A stretch of 37,208 nucleotides of DNA from Anaerolineae bacterium (GTDB lineage: Bacteria; Chloroflexota; Anaerolineae; Promineifilales; Promineifilaceae). The position numbers and the translations under genes were made by a program. A model generated the notes under the pieces. The model did no database searches. It was not told where the DNA came from and was given only the letters and a program-made list of their open reading frames with translations. Positions 8,578 through 18,453 of the stretch are shown one piece after another (position 1 is the stretch's first letter; each line of letters starts with the position of its first letter). Location of the stretch: the NCBI GenBank assembly GCA_025929715.1, contig JAICPS010000004.1:1-37208 (forward strand), read 5' to 3'.

Positions 8578-10877
8578 TTAGTAGCCCAACGATTGCCCGC
8601 TTACACTGTTTACCTGCGCGAGTAGCAGATCCACAATGTCTTCGGCAGGCTGTGTTAGGGTATCCTCCTGAAAATAGAGAATGTTTAGCAGGGGCATGTC
8701 GAGCAAGAACCCGGTGGGATCGATGCCGGTGCTTATGCCGCCGTTCTCGTCCGTGCCGCCAAAAATGCGGTGCAGCTGCGAGGCCAACTGGCGGTACATG
8801 GGCTCGAAGGTGATTCGGCCACGCGGATCTTCCAGCCAGTCTCGGATGGTCGATTCACGATGCAAGACAGACGGGAGTTGCAGCGTCGATTCCACCGTCA
8901 CGGTGACGGTGCTGCGAATGTCAGCGGCGGAGGTCCCGATCAGAAAGTCAAACTGGCCGCTTTCTGTGACCCAGCGCTGATAAGCGGGGTTGTAGAAGGC
9001 AAAAGCGCGGAAGTCGAGGGCGATGGCCACGGTTTAGTTTGCCCCGGTTGCAGTTCGACCTTAGCAAAGCCCTTCAGTTCCTTGAATGGCCGCAGCAAGC
9101 GTGCCTCATGGTCGTGAACATACACCTGCACCACTTCCTTGCCGGCCACCGCACCCGTATTGGTCACGTCCACAGAAACGGTCACGCCGTCGACATCGCG
9201 GAATACAGCCGCCGAAGCGCGCGCGTTGGCGTAAGCGAAGGTCGTGTAGCTCAGTCCATGGCCAAAGGGGAACTGGGTCGGCGCCCCCTTGGCGTCGTAG
9301 TAGCGATAGCCGACGAACAGACTTTCACTATAGCGCACCTCGCCATTTTCTCCGGGAAAGTGGAGATATGCCGGGGTATCGGCCAGTTTGATGGGGAATG
9401 TTTCGGCAAGCTTACCGGAGGGATTGGTTTTGCCAAAGAGGATGTCGGCAATGGCGCCGCCGCCGGCCTGTCCCATCATCCATGCTTCCAGGACGGCGGC
9501 CGTGCCGTCGATCCAATCATGCATGGTAATGGGCGCCCCGTTGTTGAGAATGACGACGGTGCTAGACTGCACGGCCGTGACGGCCTGAATCAATGCGACT
9601 TGATGCGCGGCCAGGTCCAGATCGGCGCGGTCGTAGCCCTCCGACTCCTTGAACGCGGGCAGGGCAACGTATAACAGCGCCACGTCGGCGGAGCGCGCAG
9701 CGGCCGTTGCTTCGTCAATCAGATCCTGTTGGAAGCAATCGTCTTCACGGTAACCGGCAGCAAAATACAACGTTGCTTTTCCGGCCAGCTTTTGCAGCTC
9801 GGCAAAGGGAACGTCGACCTGCGTGGGGTTGATGTGCGAGCTGCCGCCGCCCTGGAAGTGCGGTTCCTGCGCGGCCCGGCCAATGACGGCAATCCGCTGC
9901 GGGTTTTTAAGAGGCAGCAGGCCATTGTTCTTGAGCAAGACCATGCCTTCGGCCGCCACCATTCGCGCCAGGGCATGGTGGGAGGCAACGTCGAAATCGC
10001 CGCCCTTGGGCGTTTGCGCCGCACGCCCCACGACCTCCACGATGCGGCGAACCGAACTGTCGAGCACCGCTTCGTCCAGGATGCCGTCACGCACCGCGGC
10101 GATGAGCGCGTTCACCCGCGTTTGTTTAGGGCCGGGCATCTCCAGGTCCAGGCCAGCCTTCAGCGCTGCCACGCGGTCGTGAACGGCGCCCCAGTCGGAG
10201 AGCACAAGGCCGGCAAAGCCCCATTCGTTCTTGAGGATGTCGGTGAGCAGGCGACGGTGTTCAGAGGCGTACGTGCCGTTCACTTTGTTGTAGGCACACA
10301 TTACCGTCCAGGGTTTGGCTTTGGTCACGGCCTTTTCGAACGCCGGTAAATAGATCTCGCGCATGGCGCGCTCGTCAACTTCGGCGCTGATCGAAAAGCG
10401 CTCGAATTCCTGGTTATTGGCAACAAAATGCTTCAGCGCTGTGCCCACACCCTTGCTTTGGATGCCGTCAATCAGGCCGGCCGCCATCTCTCCGGCCAAA
10501 TAAGGGTCTTCGGAGAAGTATTCAAAGTTGCGCCCGCACAGAGGTGAGCGCTTAATGTTGACGCCGGGGCCCAGGATCACGTCGACCCCTAGTGCAATCG
10601 CTTCTTCTGCCAGGGCCTGCCCCATCTCATATAACAAATCGGGATCCCAGGTGGCGGCCAGGCAAGAGGCGGTAGGAAAGCACGTTGCGGGCAGGCTCTG
10701 ATGGGCCGCAGCGTGCCCATCGGGAATGCGACGAATACCGTGCGGACCGTCAGCGACGAGCACCTGCGGGATGTTGAGACGCGGCAGGGAGGTCGTAGTC
10801 CAGTTGCTGGCGCCCGTACATAATGCCGCTTTTTCCTCCAGGCTCATATGCGCCAAAATCGCTTGAGTATCAGACAT
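8578..10877 (-). pseudogene. GH3 beta-glucosidase, copy A, broken by a 1-nt frameshift
   Basis: A GH3 enzyme of ~766 codons with the two catalytic domains and a C-terminal fibronectin-III-like domain. The nucleophile motif GLVLSDWGAV and the acid/base region ESEGYDRADLDL are present. The frame breaks at about 9033-9035: VELQPGQTK is followed out of frame by the expected IALDFRAFAFYNPAYQRW. The paralogue at 13455-15743 reads GGTTTTAGT (plus strand) where this copy reads GGTTTAGT, so one T/A pair is missing from a homopolymer. As it stands the product would lose the last ~150 residues of the Fn3-like region and gain a short wrong tail. The two catalytic domains lie before the break, so partial activity cannot be excluded. 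A sequencing error is a real alternative. An AGAGG ribosome-binding site precedes the ATG, 37 bp after the GH2 stop. Confidence 0.88.
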
Positions 10878-10914
10878 GGTAGCCTCTTATGTGCGCCTTT
10901 ACGTCCAATGCCCT

Positions 10915-13392
10915 TCACTCCTTTTGGATGTCGGTAAACGAGTCGTACACGGAGCGAATGCGCAACGCGGACTCCGCCCGGGGCAGATCCCAGCCTGAGG
11001 GCAGCGGGCAGGTTATGGCGACGGTCCGGTTGGCAGCCAAATCGAAGATGTTATCGCTAAATACCACGTCTGCGTCGTCCAGCGAGAGTTCGACCAGCCT
11101 CGCCAGGGAACGACAGGACAGTTCAACATGCAGCTGCTCGCCTTCGCTGCGACAAACGGCGCTCAACCGTGGATCGACAAGCGTGAGGTGCTTTGTGGGC
11201 GCGAAGTAGGCCGTCTGCCAGGCGACGCGGGCATCACCCTGCCACAGCTCGGAGACAAAAACCAGGTTGCGGCGGTTGTCGTCGTTCACCTGAACGCTAA
11301 AGTCGAAGGTGTTGGCGGCAGTCGTCGACAGCGGCGGCACTTGCATTGCCTGCTCACCCGCCGCCAGCCTGTCACCGTCCAACGTTTCCAGCTGCCAGCG
11401 GATGCTGCCGTTCCATGCATCGCAGCGGTCATTGGTGATGTACAGGCTTTGGCGCGGCGGATCATCTTCGATGGAGAACAGCAGGGGCGCGTAGAAGCGC
11501 CGGGCGGCATAGTGCAGGGCCTTCCAACGACCGAAATAGTCGAGGCTGGACCAAGAGGCGACGGGCCAGCAGTCGTTGAGCTGCCAGTAGAGCGTGCCCG
11601 CCACGCGGTCGCGATGCCGCCGCCAATGCTCCACGCCATAGCGAATGCCTTCCGCTTGCAGCACCATGCTGAGGTAAACCAGCGATGGGAAATCTTTGGG
11701 CAGGCGGAAGGTATCGAGCATCTGGCTGACCATCAAACTGTTGCCGCTGTCGTTCTTCTGGTGCTGCTCCATGATGTAGGAGGTCATGTTCCAGTCGGCT
11801 TCCCCGGCAAAGGCGCGAATCGTGGCCAGCGGCGGCAGCGCCTGGAAACCGAACTCGCTCATGAAGCGGGGGAATTGCGTGCGATAGGCGGTGAACGGCT
11901 TACGACCGTGCCACACGTCCCAGTAGTGGGCATCGCCCTGCCGCTGGCCGTTGGGATCGACAACTGGCGTATCAGACGAGGGCGAGCTGGGCCAGTAAGG
12001 GGTATCGGGGTCCAGAGTCGTGCTCCAATCGGCCAGAGTGTGGTGGAAGAAACGGTCGTAGGCCAACTTCATGTCGGCCAGATCGGGTCGCGTCCAGCCC
12101 CAGTCGACCCAGCCCCACTCCATCTCGTTGTTACCGCACCACAGCGCCAGGCTGGCGTGGTGGCGTAAACGGCGCACGTTTTCGGCCACCTCAACCCGCA
12201 CGTTTTCCAGGAATTGCGGATCGTCCAGGGGATAGACGCTGCAGGAAAAGATGACGTCCTGCCAGACCAGGATGCCATATCTGTCGCAGAGATCGTAGAA
12301 GCGGTCTTCCTCATAAAAGCCGCCGCCCCAGACGCGCAACATGTTGTGGTGTGTCGCCGCCGCGTCGCGAATGAGCGCTTCCAGCTGCTCATCGCTTATA
12401 CGCGTGGGGAAGGAATCCGCCGGAATCCAGTTCGACCCTTTGGCGAAGATGGGCACGCGGTTGACGATGAATTCAAATGAGCGCCCCCATTCGTCTTCTT
12501 CCTGGCGCAGGGTGATAGTACGCAGGCCAAGCCGGTACGTGCGGTTGTCGAGCACCTCTGCACCCTGAAGCAGGCTCACCTCAACCTGGTACAGCGGCTG
12601 CGCGCCATAGCCGTTGGGCCACCACATTTGTGGGCGAGAGATGGGCACGCCGAGGACGGTTGCAGCCGCCGGGGAAACGGCCGTCTCGGTCGTCAGCTTT
12701 GCACCATCCGGCCCGGCAACACGGACCCGGGCGGTCAGGCGCTCGCCTGAACCCTGCGCCACCGTCAGAGCAACCGACACGTCGACGTGCCCTTCACGGT
12801 GGCTCTGCCGCACGTGAACGTCGTCCAGGCGCGGCCCCGGGCCGGCTTCCAGCCGAATATCCTTCCAGATGCCAATCGGAGGCAGCTGCGGACCCCAGTC
12901 CCAGCCGAACTGGCAAGGCGCTTTGCGCAAATAGGGGCCGCCGGGGATGGCCTGCGAGACACCGGGCAGCGGGCGTTCCGATTGTTTCTCCGCGATGTAC
13001 CGTATAGGGGAAGCGAATGTGATGTGCAGTTCGTTGTCCCCGGGCTGTAGCAACGCTTTCACGTCCCAGCGGTACTGGCGAAACATGTTGTCCGTGTGGC
13101 CGAGTAGATGGCCGTTCAGCGCCACCGTCGCCAGGGTATCGAGGCCGTCACACACCAGCCAGATGCAGGGCTGCACGAACAGGTCGGGCGTGACTGCGTA
13201 CCGGGTGCGGTACTCCCAGCCAGTTTCGGCAACCCACTGCACCTTTCTTTCATTGTCGCCAACAAAGGGGTCCGGTATGCGGCCTAAGGCCAGTAGATCG
13301 GTGTGCACGCCGCCGGGGACGGTCGCCGGCAGCCATTCGTCTGTCTCAAGTTGGCGGAAACGCCACGCTGAAGTCAAAGATTGAGTTTTCAT
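10915..13392 (-). CDS. GH2 family beta-mannosidase-like glycosidase
   Basis: An 825-residue GH2 enzyme, full length for the beta-mannosidase subgroup. The N-terminal jelly roll starts WRFRQLETDEWLPATVPG and contains WVAETGWEYRTRY. It is followed by Ig-like domains and a TIM barrel. The acid/base motif is LWCGNNEMEWGW, which favours mannosidase over galactosidase or glucuronidase, and the nucleophile motif is MSEFGFQALP. There is no signal peptide. It is flanked on both sides by GH3 paralogues, on the same strand: 37 bp before copy A and 62 bp after copy B, with a strong hairpin in the latter gap. In context it would remove beta-mannosyl ends from imported oligosaccharides. Frame and motifs are intact, unlike the flanking GH3 copies. 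Confidence 0.92.
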   Translation of the reverse strand: MKTQSLTSAWRFRQLETDEWLPATVPGGVHTDLLALGRIPDPFVGDNERKVQWVAETGWEYRTRYAVTPDLFVQPCIWLVCDGLDTLATVALNGHLLGHTDNMFRQYRWDVKALLQPGDNELHITFASPIRYIAEKQSERPLPGVSQAIPGGPYLRKAPCQFGWDWGPQLPPIGIWKDIRLEAGPGPRLDDVHVRQSHREGHVDVSVALTVAQGSGERLTARVRVAGPDGAKLTTETAVSPAAATVLGVPISRPQMWWPNGYGAQPLYQVEVSLLQGAEVLDNRTYRLGLRTITLRQEEDEWGRSFEFIVNRVPIFAKGSNWIPADSFPTRISDEQLEALIRDAAATHHNMLRVWGGGFYEEDRFYDLCDRYGILVWQDVIFSCSVYPLDDPQFLENVRVEVAENVRRLRHHASLALWCGNNEMEWGWVDWGWTRPDLADMKLAYDRFFHHTLADWSTTLDPDTPYWPSSPSSDTPVVDPNGQRQGDAHYWDVWHGRKPFTAYRTQFPRFMSEFGFQALPPLATIRAFAGEADWNMTSYIMEQHQKNDSGNSLMVSQMLDTFRLPKDFPSLVYLSMVLQAEGIRYGVEHWRRHRDRVAGTLYWQLNDCWPVASWSSLDYFGRWKALHYAARRFYAPLLFSIEDDPPRQSLYITNDRCDAWNGSIRWQLETLDGDRLAAGEQAMQVPPLSTTAANTFDFSVQVNDDNRRNLVFVSELWQGDARVAWQTAYFAPTKHLTLVDPRLSAVCRSEGEQLHVELSCRSLARLVELSLDDADVVFSDNIFDLAANRTVAITCPLPSGWDLPRAESALRIRSVYDSFTDIQKE

Positions 13393-13413
13393 GTCCGCAG
13401 CCTTGAGCGCGAG

Positions 13414-13441
13414 GGCGAGAGCCGGATGAAAGGCTCTCGCC
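13414..13441. other. Intercistronic hairpin between GH3 copy B and GH2
   Basis: Perfect 10-bp arms GGCGAGAGCC (13414-13423) and GGCTCTCGCC (13432-13441) surround an 8-nt loop in the 62-bp gap. No T-run follows on the minus strand, so this is more likely an RNA-processing or mRNA-stabilising stem, or a leaky attenuator, than a full terminator. Confidence 0.6.
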
Positions 13442-13454
13442 TGGGCTCGCCCCT

Positions 13455-15743
13455 CTATTTCTCGGCGTGGGTCCGTTGCAGCAAGCCGGCAACGATGTCT
13501 TCGGGATGCATCGGCAGCGCGCTCTGCTGGAACATCAGCACGCTCACCAGCGGCATATCTTGGAACATGTCCATCATGTCCAAGCCGATGGCGCCGTCAC
13601 TTCCATTCTGGTCGCCGTCGCCGCCGAACATCTGGCGCGCCGCGGATTCCATTTCTGCATAGAAAGGACCAAAGACGGCATTGCCGCGCGGGTCGGCCAA
13701 CCACTCACAAACCGTGGATTCCTCGTCCAGCAGGCAGGGTAGGTCCAGCGTGGATTCAAGGGTCACGGTCAAGGTGTGGCGAATGTCCGCGACGGAAGCC
13801 GCGAGCAGCAAGTCGAAAGCGCCGTCTTCGGTGATCCACTGCTTGTATTCGGGGTGATAGTAGGCAAAAGCGCGGAAATCGAGCGCAATGGAAACGGTTT
13901 TAGTCTCGCCCGGCTGGAGCTCTACCTTGGCGAATCCTTTCAACTCCTTCTGCGGGCGCACCAGGCCCGATTGTTGGTCGTGGACGTACACCTGCACAAT
14001 CTCCTTGCCCGCGACCTCTCCGGTGTTGGTCACAGCTACGGATACGGTCACGCCATCCACGTCCTTGAAGGTCGTCGCCGATACCTGCGGATTGTTGTAC
14101 GAGAAAGTGGTATAGCTGAGCCCGTAGCCAAAGGGGAAAAGGACCGGCATTTGCTTAGCATCATAGTAACGGTAGCCGATGAATAGCCCTTCGCCATAGT
14201 TCACTTTGCCCACGCCGCCAGGCCAATTGAGGTACGCAGGCGTGTCCGCCAGCTTGAGCGGGAAGGTTTCGGCCAGTTTGCCAGAGGGGTTCACCTTGCC
14301 AAAAAGGATGTCGGCAATGGCTGCGCCGCCGGCCTGGCCCATCATCCACGCCTCCAGAACGGCGGCGACGTCGCCAAGCCAGGCGCTCATGGCCACCGGC
14401 GCGCCGTTGTTGAGCACGACGATAGTTTGGGGCCGGACGGCGGCGACGGCCTTGATCAGCGCCACCTGCTGCTAGGTCAGATCCAGGTCTTTGCGATCGT
14501 ATCCTTCCGATTCTTTGGAAGGGGGCAGGGCTATGTACAGGATGGCCACGTCGCTCGATTGGGCCAACGACACCGCCTCGTCAATCAAATCCTGATTGAA
14601 AACGTCCACGGGTAGGTAACCCTCGGCATAGAGCAGTTCTGCCTCTGTGGCCCGGGCCTGTAGTTCGGCGAACGGTACGGCAACTTTCGTGGGGTTGATG
14701 TGCGAGCTGCCGCCGCCCTGGAAGTGGGCGTGCTTGGCGGAATGGCCGATGACGGCGATGCGCTTCTGTCCCTGCAGCGGCAGAATGCCGTTATTCTTGA
14801 GCAGCACCATGCCTTCGGCGGCAACGCGTCGCGCCAGCTCGTGATGCGCGTCGACGTCAAACTCACCGCCCTTCGGCGTCTCCGCGGCCTTGAAGACAAT
14901 GCGCAAAATGCGCCGCACGGACTCGTCCAACATTGCCTCGTCCAGTTTTCCGGAACGTACGGCGGCAACGACCTCCTCGACGTGGCGGTCTTGCGGGCCG
15001 GGCATCTGCCAGTCCAATCCGCCTTTCAGCGCTGCTACGCGATCGCGCACGGCGCCCCAGTCTGAGACGACCAGGCCCTCAAAGCCCCACTCCCGTTTGA
15101 GGATGTCGTTTAGCAAGGCCCGGTGCTCGGAGGCAAACGTGCCATTGACCTTGTTATACGAGCACATCACGGTCCACGGTTTCGCCTGTTTGACTGCTTT
15201 TTCAAAAGCGGGCAGATAAATCTCGCGCAAGGTGCGCTCATCCACTTCCGCGCTGATGATGAAGCGCTGGAACTCCTGATTATTTGCGGCGTAGTGCTTG
15301 AGCGATGTGCCGACGCCTTTACTTTGCACGCCGTCGATGTAACTGGCAGCCAGCTCGCCAGCCAGATAAGGGTCTTCGGAGAGGTACTCAAAGTTGCGGC
15401 CGCCGAGCGGAGAACGTTTCATATTGGCGCCGGGGCCGAGAATCACGTCTACGTTCAGCGCAAGGCACTCCTGCGCCAGCGCTTCACCTTCGCGGCGCAT
15501 CAAATCGACGTCCCAGGTGGAAGCGAGGCAGGATGCAGTGGGGAAGCAAGTGGCGGGCAGGCTCTCGCTGGCCATATCGTTGAGATCGGGCAAGCGCCGC
15601 ACGCCGTGCGGCCCATCCGAAACGATCATTTCTGGCACGCCCAGCCGCTCCACGGGCGTAGACGACCAGGCGCTGGCGCCTGTACAGAGGTCCGCTTTCT
15701 CTTCGAGCGTCATTTGTTCGATTATTGATTGGATATCCATCAT
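13455..15743 (-). pseudogene. GH3 beta-glucosidase, copy B, interrupted by an in-frame TAG
   Basis: A 762-codon GH3 gene, clearly paralogous to copy A across its whole length. The nucleophile motif is GLVVSDWGAV and the acid/base motif is SKESEGYDRKDLDL. Directly after DLDLT there is a TAG at 14472-14474 (codon 424). The same frame then continues QQVALIKAVAAV through the second catalytic domain and the Fn3-like domain to the stop at 13455. Copy A has AAHQVALIQAV at the same place. A single C-to-T change (CAG to TAG) explains the lesion. The product would be a 423-residue fragment lacking most of the second domain. The start ATG overlaps the preceding deacetylase stop by 4 bp (ATGA), giving translational coupling. 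Amber readthrough is possible but unsupported, as I see no other in-frame TAG in this window. Confidence 0.88.
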
Positions 15744-16639
15744 GGTTTCCTTTGAAGCTGCGTTTCCTTCCAGATTGCCTGCAAGGCGCGATAATTTAAG
15801 AGAATGATGCCTTCTTCTTTGATAACATCTTTGGTTTGCTGCGAAGTCAGAAAGTCAAAATCTGTCTGTCGGTTGTAGCTGCCACCAGGGTCTATCGTCT
15901 GCAACTCGGCGTTGTCCACACCAGGATGGACGGCCCATTCGCTGAGGCCGGCCGGTAAGTTGCGCAATAGCTCAACATAGAGATCAGCTTTAGTCGCCGG
16001 ATCGACCAGGTAACTATCCAATAGGTCGTAATCGTTGGCCGGCAGACCTTGATTTTGCACTTGCTCGCCCCACGATTGATCGGCGACTCGTAGCGCCAAC
16101 CCGTACTCTCTTGCGAGCCCGAGCATCAACGCCGAAATATCCTGGCGGTTTTTTAGGCGAAGCGCGTGCCAGTCGAGGTGTGTGGGCTGCAGTCCCGCCG
16201 CTAGGACGGCTTCGATCTGCGCCCTGAATTCCGTTTCCAGCTCGTCAAAACTGACGTGGGCAAGGAATTCAGGCATCTGCTGAAAGTTGTGAAACGTGCC
16301 TTCCGCATTTAGGAGGGTTGGCACCCGTTCTCGTGGCGTCAGCGGGCCCCAACGATATTCTTCCCAATCGGAGATGGCCGTAAGATGGACGCCAAAAGGA
16401 ATCTCGGGATGATCGGCCAGGAAGTGCATGGCATGCAAAGCCCAGGGGCAGGGAACCATCAAGGTTGTAGACTGGGCAATGCCCTCCTGCAGCGCGCCGA
16501 AAATGGCCGCGTTTACAGCATGGCACATCCCAAAATCGTCGGCATTAATGATCAGCAGACGAGCATCGGCCGGATAACCCAACAGCCGGTTTGTCTGGCC
16601 CTGGAGTGCCTCATTGCTTAAACGGTTGAAAGATCCCAT
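15740..16639 (-). CDS. ChbG/YdjC-type carbohydrate deacetylase
   Basis: A 299-residue member of the YdjC/ChbG family, metal-dependent enzymes that remove acetyl groups from N-acetylated oligosaccharides such as chitobiose. Metal-binding motifs are in order: INADDFGMC (Asp pair), [12 protein letters not shown] (His), and [12 protein letters not shown] (His-x3-His type), with AVHPG near the C-terminus. The start overlaps the end of the upstream ATPase gene by 22 bp, and its stop overlaps the GH3 start by 4 bp, so it is tightly bound into the transport-hydrolysis operon. No signal peptide is present; it should work in the cytoplasm after import. In this context it suggests the imported sugar carries acetyl groups. 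Whether these are N- or O-linked is not visible in the sequence. Confidence 0.85.
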   Translation of the reverse strand: MGSFNRLSNEALQGQTNRLLGYPADARLLIINADDFGMCHAVNAAIFGALQEGIAQSTTLMVPCPWALHAMHFLADHPEIPFGVHLTAISDWEEYRWGPLTPRERVPTLLNAEGTFHNFQQMPEFLAHVSFDELETEFRAQIEAVLAAGLQPTHLDWHALRLKNRQDISALMLGLAREYGLALRVADQSWGEQVQNQGLPANDYDLLDSYLVDPATKADLYVELLRNLPAGLSEWAVHPGVDNAELQTIDPGGSYNRQTDFDFLTSQQTKDVIKEEGIILLNYRALQAIWKETQLQRKP

Positions 16640-17430
16640 TCTTCGTAGATCTTGGGAACGTCGCTGATCAGGCGTTTGGTGTATGGCTCCTGCGGTTTCA
16701 GGATCACGTCGTCGGCGGAGCCGCTTTCCACGAAGCGGCCTTTTTCCATGATGTAGACGGTGTCAGAGACGTAATAGGCCAGGCCAATGTCGTGGGTGAT
16801 GAAAATCGGCGTCATGCCGCCTTCGCTGCGCAGCTGCATCAACATGTCGAGGATGGTGGCACGGGAGCAGGCGTCGATCATCGAGGTCGGCTCATCAGCC
16901 ACCAGTATCTTGGGCTTCAAGATGAAGACGCGGGCGAGCATGAGGCGCTGCTGTTGGCCGCCAGAAAGCTCAAATGGATACTTGTTGGTCAGCTCTTCAT
17001 ACTTCAGGTTGACGAAGCCGCAAGCCTCGGCCATCATCTCAACCTTCTTCTCGTGGGGCAGGCGTTTGCCGCCTATCATGTTGATACAGTCGAGGAGCAC
17101 GGAGTCGATCTTGTTGAAGATGTTGTAAGAGGCAAACGGATCCTGGAAGATGGCCTGAATCTGTTTCCAGTACGCTTTTCTCTTACGGTTGGAGCTGATG
17201 TCGCGCCGTTTGCCTTGAAAGTAGATCTCGCCTTCGGTGGGGTTGATCAGTCCCAGGAGCATCTTGGCCAGGGTGGTTTTGCCGCTGCCCGATTCGCCAA
17301 CAATCGAAATGACTTCGCCTTCCTTGAAATCAAAATCGACGTGATCCACGGCGACCGTCTTGCTGCGTCCCAGGCCAAACACCTTGGTCAACCCTCTGCC
17401 GCGCAAGCATGGTTTTCGTTCGTCAAGCAT
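16618..17430 (-). CDS. ABC transporter ATP-binding protein (oligopeptide/oligosaccharide type, OppF-like)
   Basis: A 270-residue ABC ATPase. Walker A is [10 protein letters not shown], the signature is [14 protein letters not shown], Walker B is [12 protein letters not shown] and the H-loop is IFITHDIG. The start is placed at the ATG ending at 17430 because an AAGGAGG ribosome-binding site (17440-17446, minus strand) stands 9 nt before it; a further upstream ATG at 17451 would lie on the wrong side of that site. The start overlaps the stop of the OppD-like gene by 8 bp. It pairs with that ATPase to energise the two permeases. The C-terminal Cys-rich extension typical of OppF is absent; the protein ends soon after the ABC core ([12 protein letters not shown]). 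Confidence 0.9.
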   Translation of the reverse strand: MLDERKPCLRGRGLTKVFGLGRSKTVAVDHVDFDFKEGEVISIVGESGSGKTTLAKMLLGLINPTEGEIYFQGKRRDISSNRKRKAYWKQIQAIFQDPFASYNIFNKIDSVLLDCINMIGGKRLPHEKKVEMMAEACGFVNLKYEELTNKYPFELSGGQQQRLMLARVFILKPKILVADEPTSMIDACSRATILDMLMQLRSEGGMTPIFITHDIGLAYYVSDTVYIMEKGRFVESGSADDVILKPQEPYTKRLISDVPKIYEEWDLSTV

Positions 17431-18445
17431 GTTGGGCAGCCTCCTTGGCATACATCCTTCTCAGCTCGTCTTCAGGGAAGATACAACGATAGGCGCGGCC
17501 GTTGCCGATTTCACGAAGCGGAATGGCGGTGACCGTGCATTCTGGCTTGGCATACTTGCAGCGTTCGGCAAAGCGGCAACCCGAGGGCGGGTTTTTGAGA
17601 TTCGGCGGCACCCCTGGAATGGCCGTCAGTTTTGTGCTGCGCAGCCCTTCTTCAGGCACGATGATCGAGCCCATGAGGCCCTTGGAGTAGGGGTGGAGCG
17701 GGTCGAATACGGCATCGTGGGCGCTGGCTTTCTCGACGATCTGTCCGGCGTACATCACCATGATGTCGTCGGTCACATTATAGAGCAGCGGTAGCTCGTG
17801 GGTGATGAAAATCATGGCTTTGATGTACCCGATTTCCATCAAGTTGCGCAGCATCTTAATCACCATTTTCTGCGACGTGACGTCCAGCGCGGAGGAGGGC
17901 TCGTCGGCGATGAGCACCTGCGGCAAGAGGAGAACCGAAATGGCAATGACCGTGCGCTGTTTCATGCCGCCCGACAGCTCAACCGGATATTTGTGCAGCA
18001 CCTCCGCGGGCAAGCCCAGCGATTCGAAGAGCTCTTTGGCCTTTTCGTAAATCGCTTTCTTGCTGACGGATGAATCGTGCGCCTGTACGACGTCTTCGAC
18101 GAAGTTGATGATTCTCTGCGTGGGATTGAGCGCGTTCATCGCCGACTGGGGAATGTAAGCAATTTCGCGGCCCAGGATAGATTTGCGCACGTCGTCGGGC
18201 TTCATCTTAGAGATGTTGATGCCGTCGATGATGATCTCGCCGCTCGTGTAATGCAGGGGAGGGAAGTAATAGCCCATCAGACTGAGCGCGAGCGTCGACT
18301 TGCCGCAGCCAGACTCTCCGGCAATACCCAGCGATTTCCCTTCTTCGATTTGCAACGAGACACCATCAACCGCGTAGACGTTCTCCCTGTAGCGGGTGAT
18401 ATATTTCGTGGTCAGGCCCCGGACATCCAGTATCACTCTGTTCAT
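17423..18445 (-). CDS. ABC transporter ATP-binding protein (OppD-like)
   Basis: A 340-residue ATPase of the peptide/oligosaccharide ABC class. Walker A is [10 protein letters not shown], the signature is [13 protein letters not shown], Walker B is [12 protein letters not shown] and the H-loop is FITHELPL. The C-terminal oligopeptide-transporter extension is present, with the conserved Cys pattern [14 protein letters not shown], a probable iron-sulphur or metal site. The start is the ATG at 18445 ([11 protein letters not shown]); the frame stays open upstream to 18847, but that part is only the antisense-free shadow of the permease gene on the same strand. It follows the permease stop by 8 bp. 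It supplies ATP hydrolysis with the adjacent OppF-like partner. Confidence 0.92.
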   Translation of the reverse strand: MNRVILDVRGLTTKYITRYRENVYAVDGVSLQIEEGKSLGIAGESGCGKSTLALSLMGYYFPPLHYTSGEIIIDGINISKMKPDDVRKSILGREIAYIPQSAMNALNPTQRIINFVEDVVQAHDSSVSKKAIYEKAKELFESLGLPAEVLHKYPVELSGGMKQRTVIAISVLLLPQVLIADEPSSALDVTSQKMVIKMLRNLMEIGYIKAMIFITHELPLLYNVTDDIMVMYAGQIVEKASAHDAVFDPLHPYSKGLMGSIIVPEEGLRSTKLTAIPGVPPNLKNPPSGCRFAERCKYAKPECTVTAIPLREIGNGRAYRCIFPEDELRRMYAKEAAQHA

Positions 18446-18453
18446 GCTGTGCG

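Noticed and set aside
11128-12168. 346-codon plus-strand open frame opposite the GH2 gene
   Set aside because: The minus strand carries the full GH2 motif set; the plus-strand frame shows no recognisable domain.
17431-17451. ATG at 17451 as start of the OppF-like ATPase
   Set aside because: The only good ribosome-binding site (17440-17446) lies downstream of it and serves the ATG at 17430.
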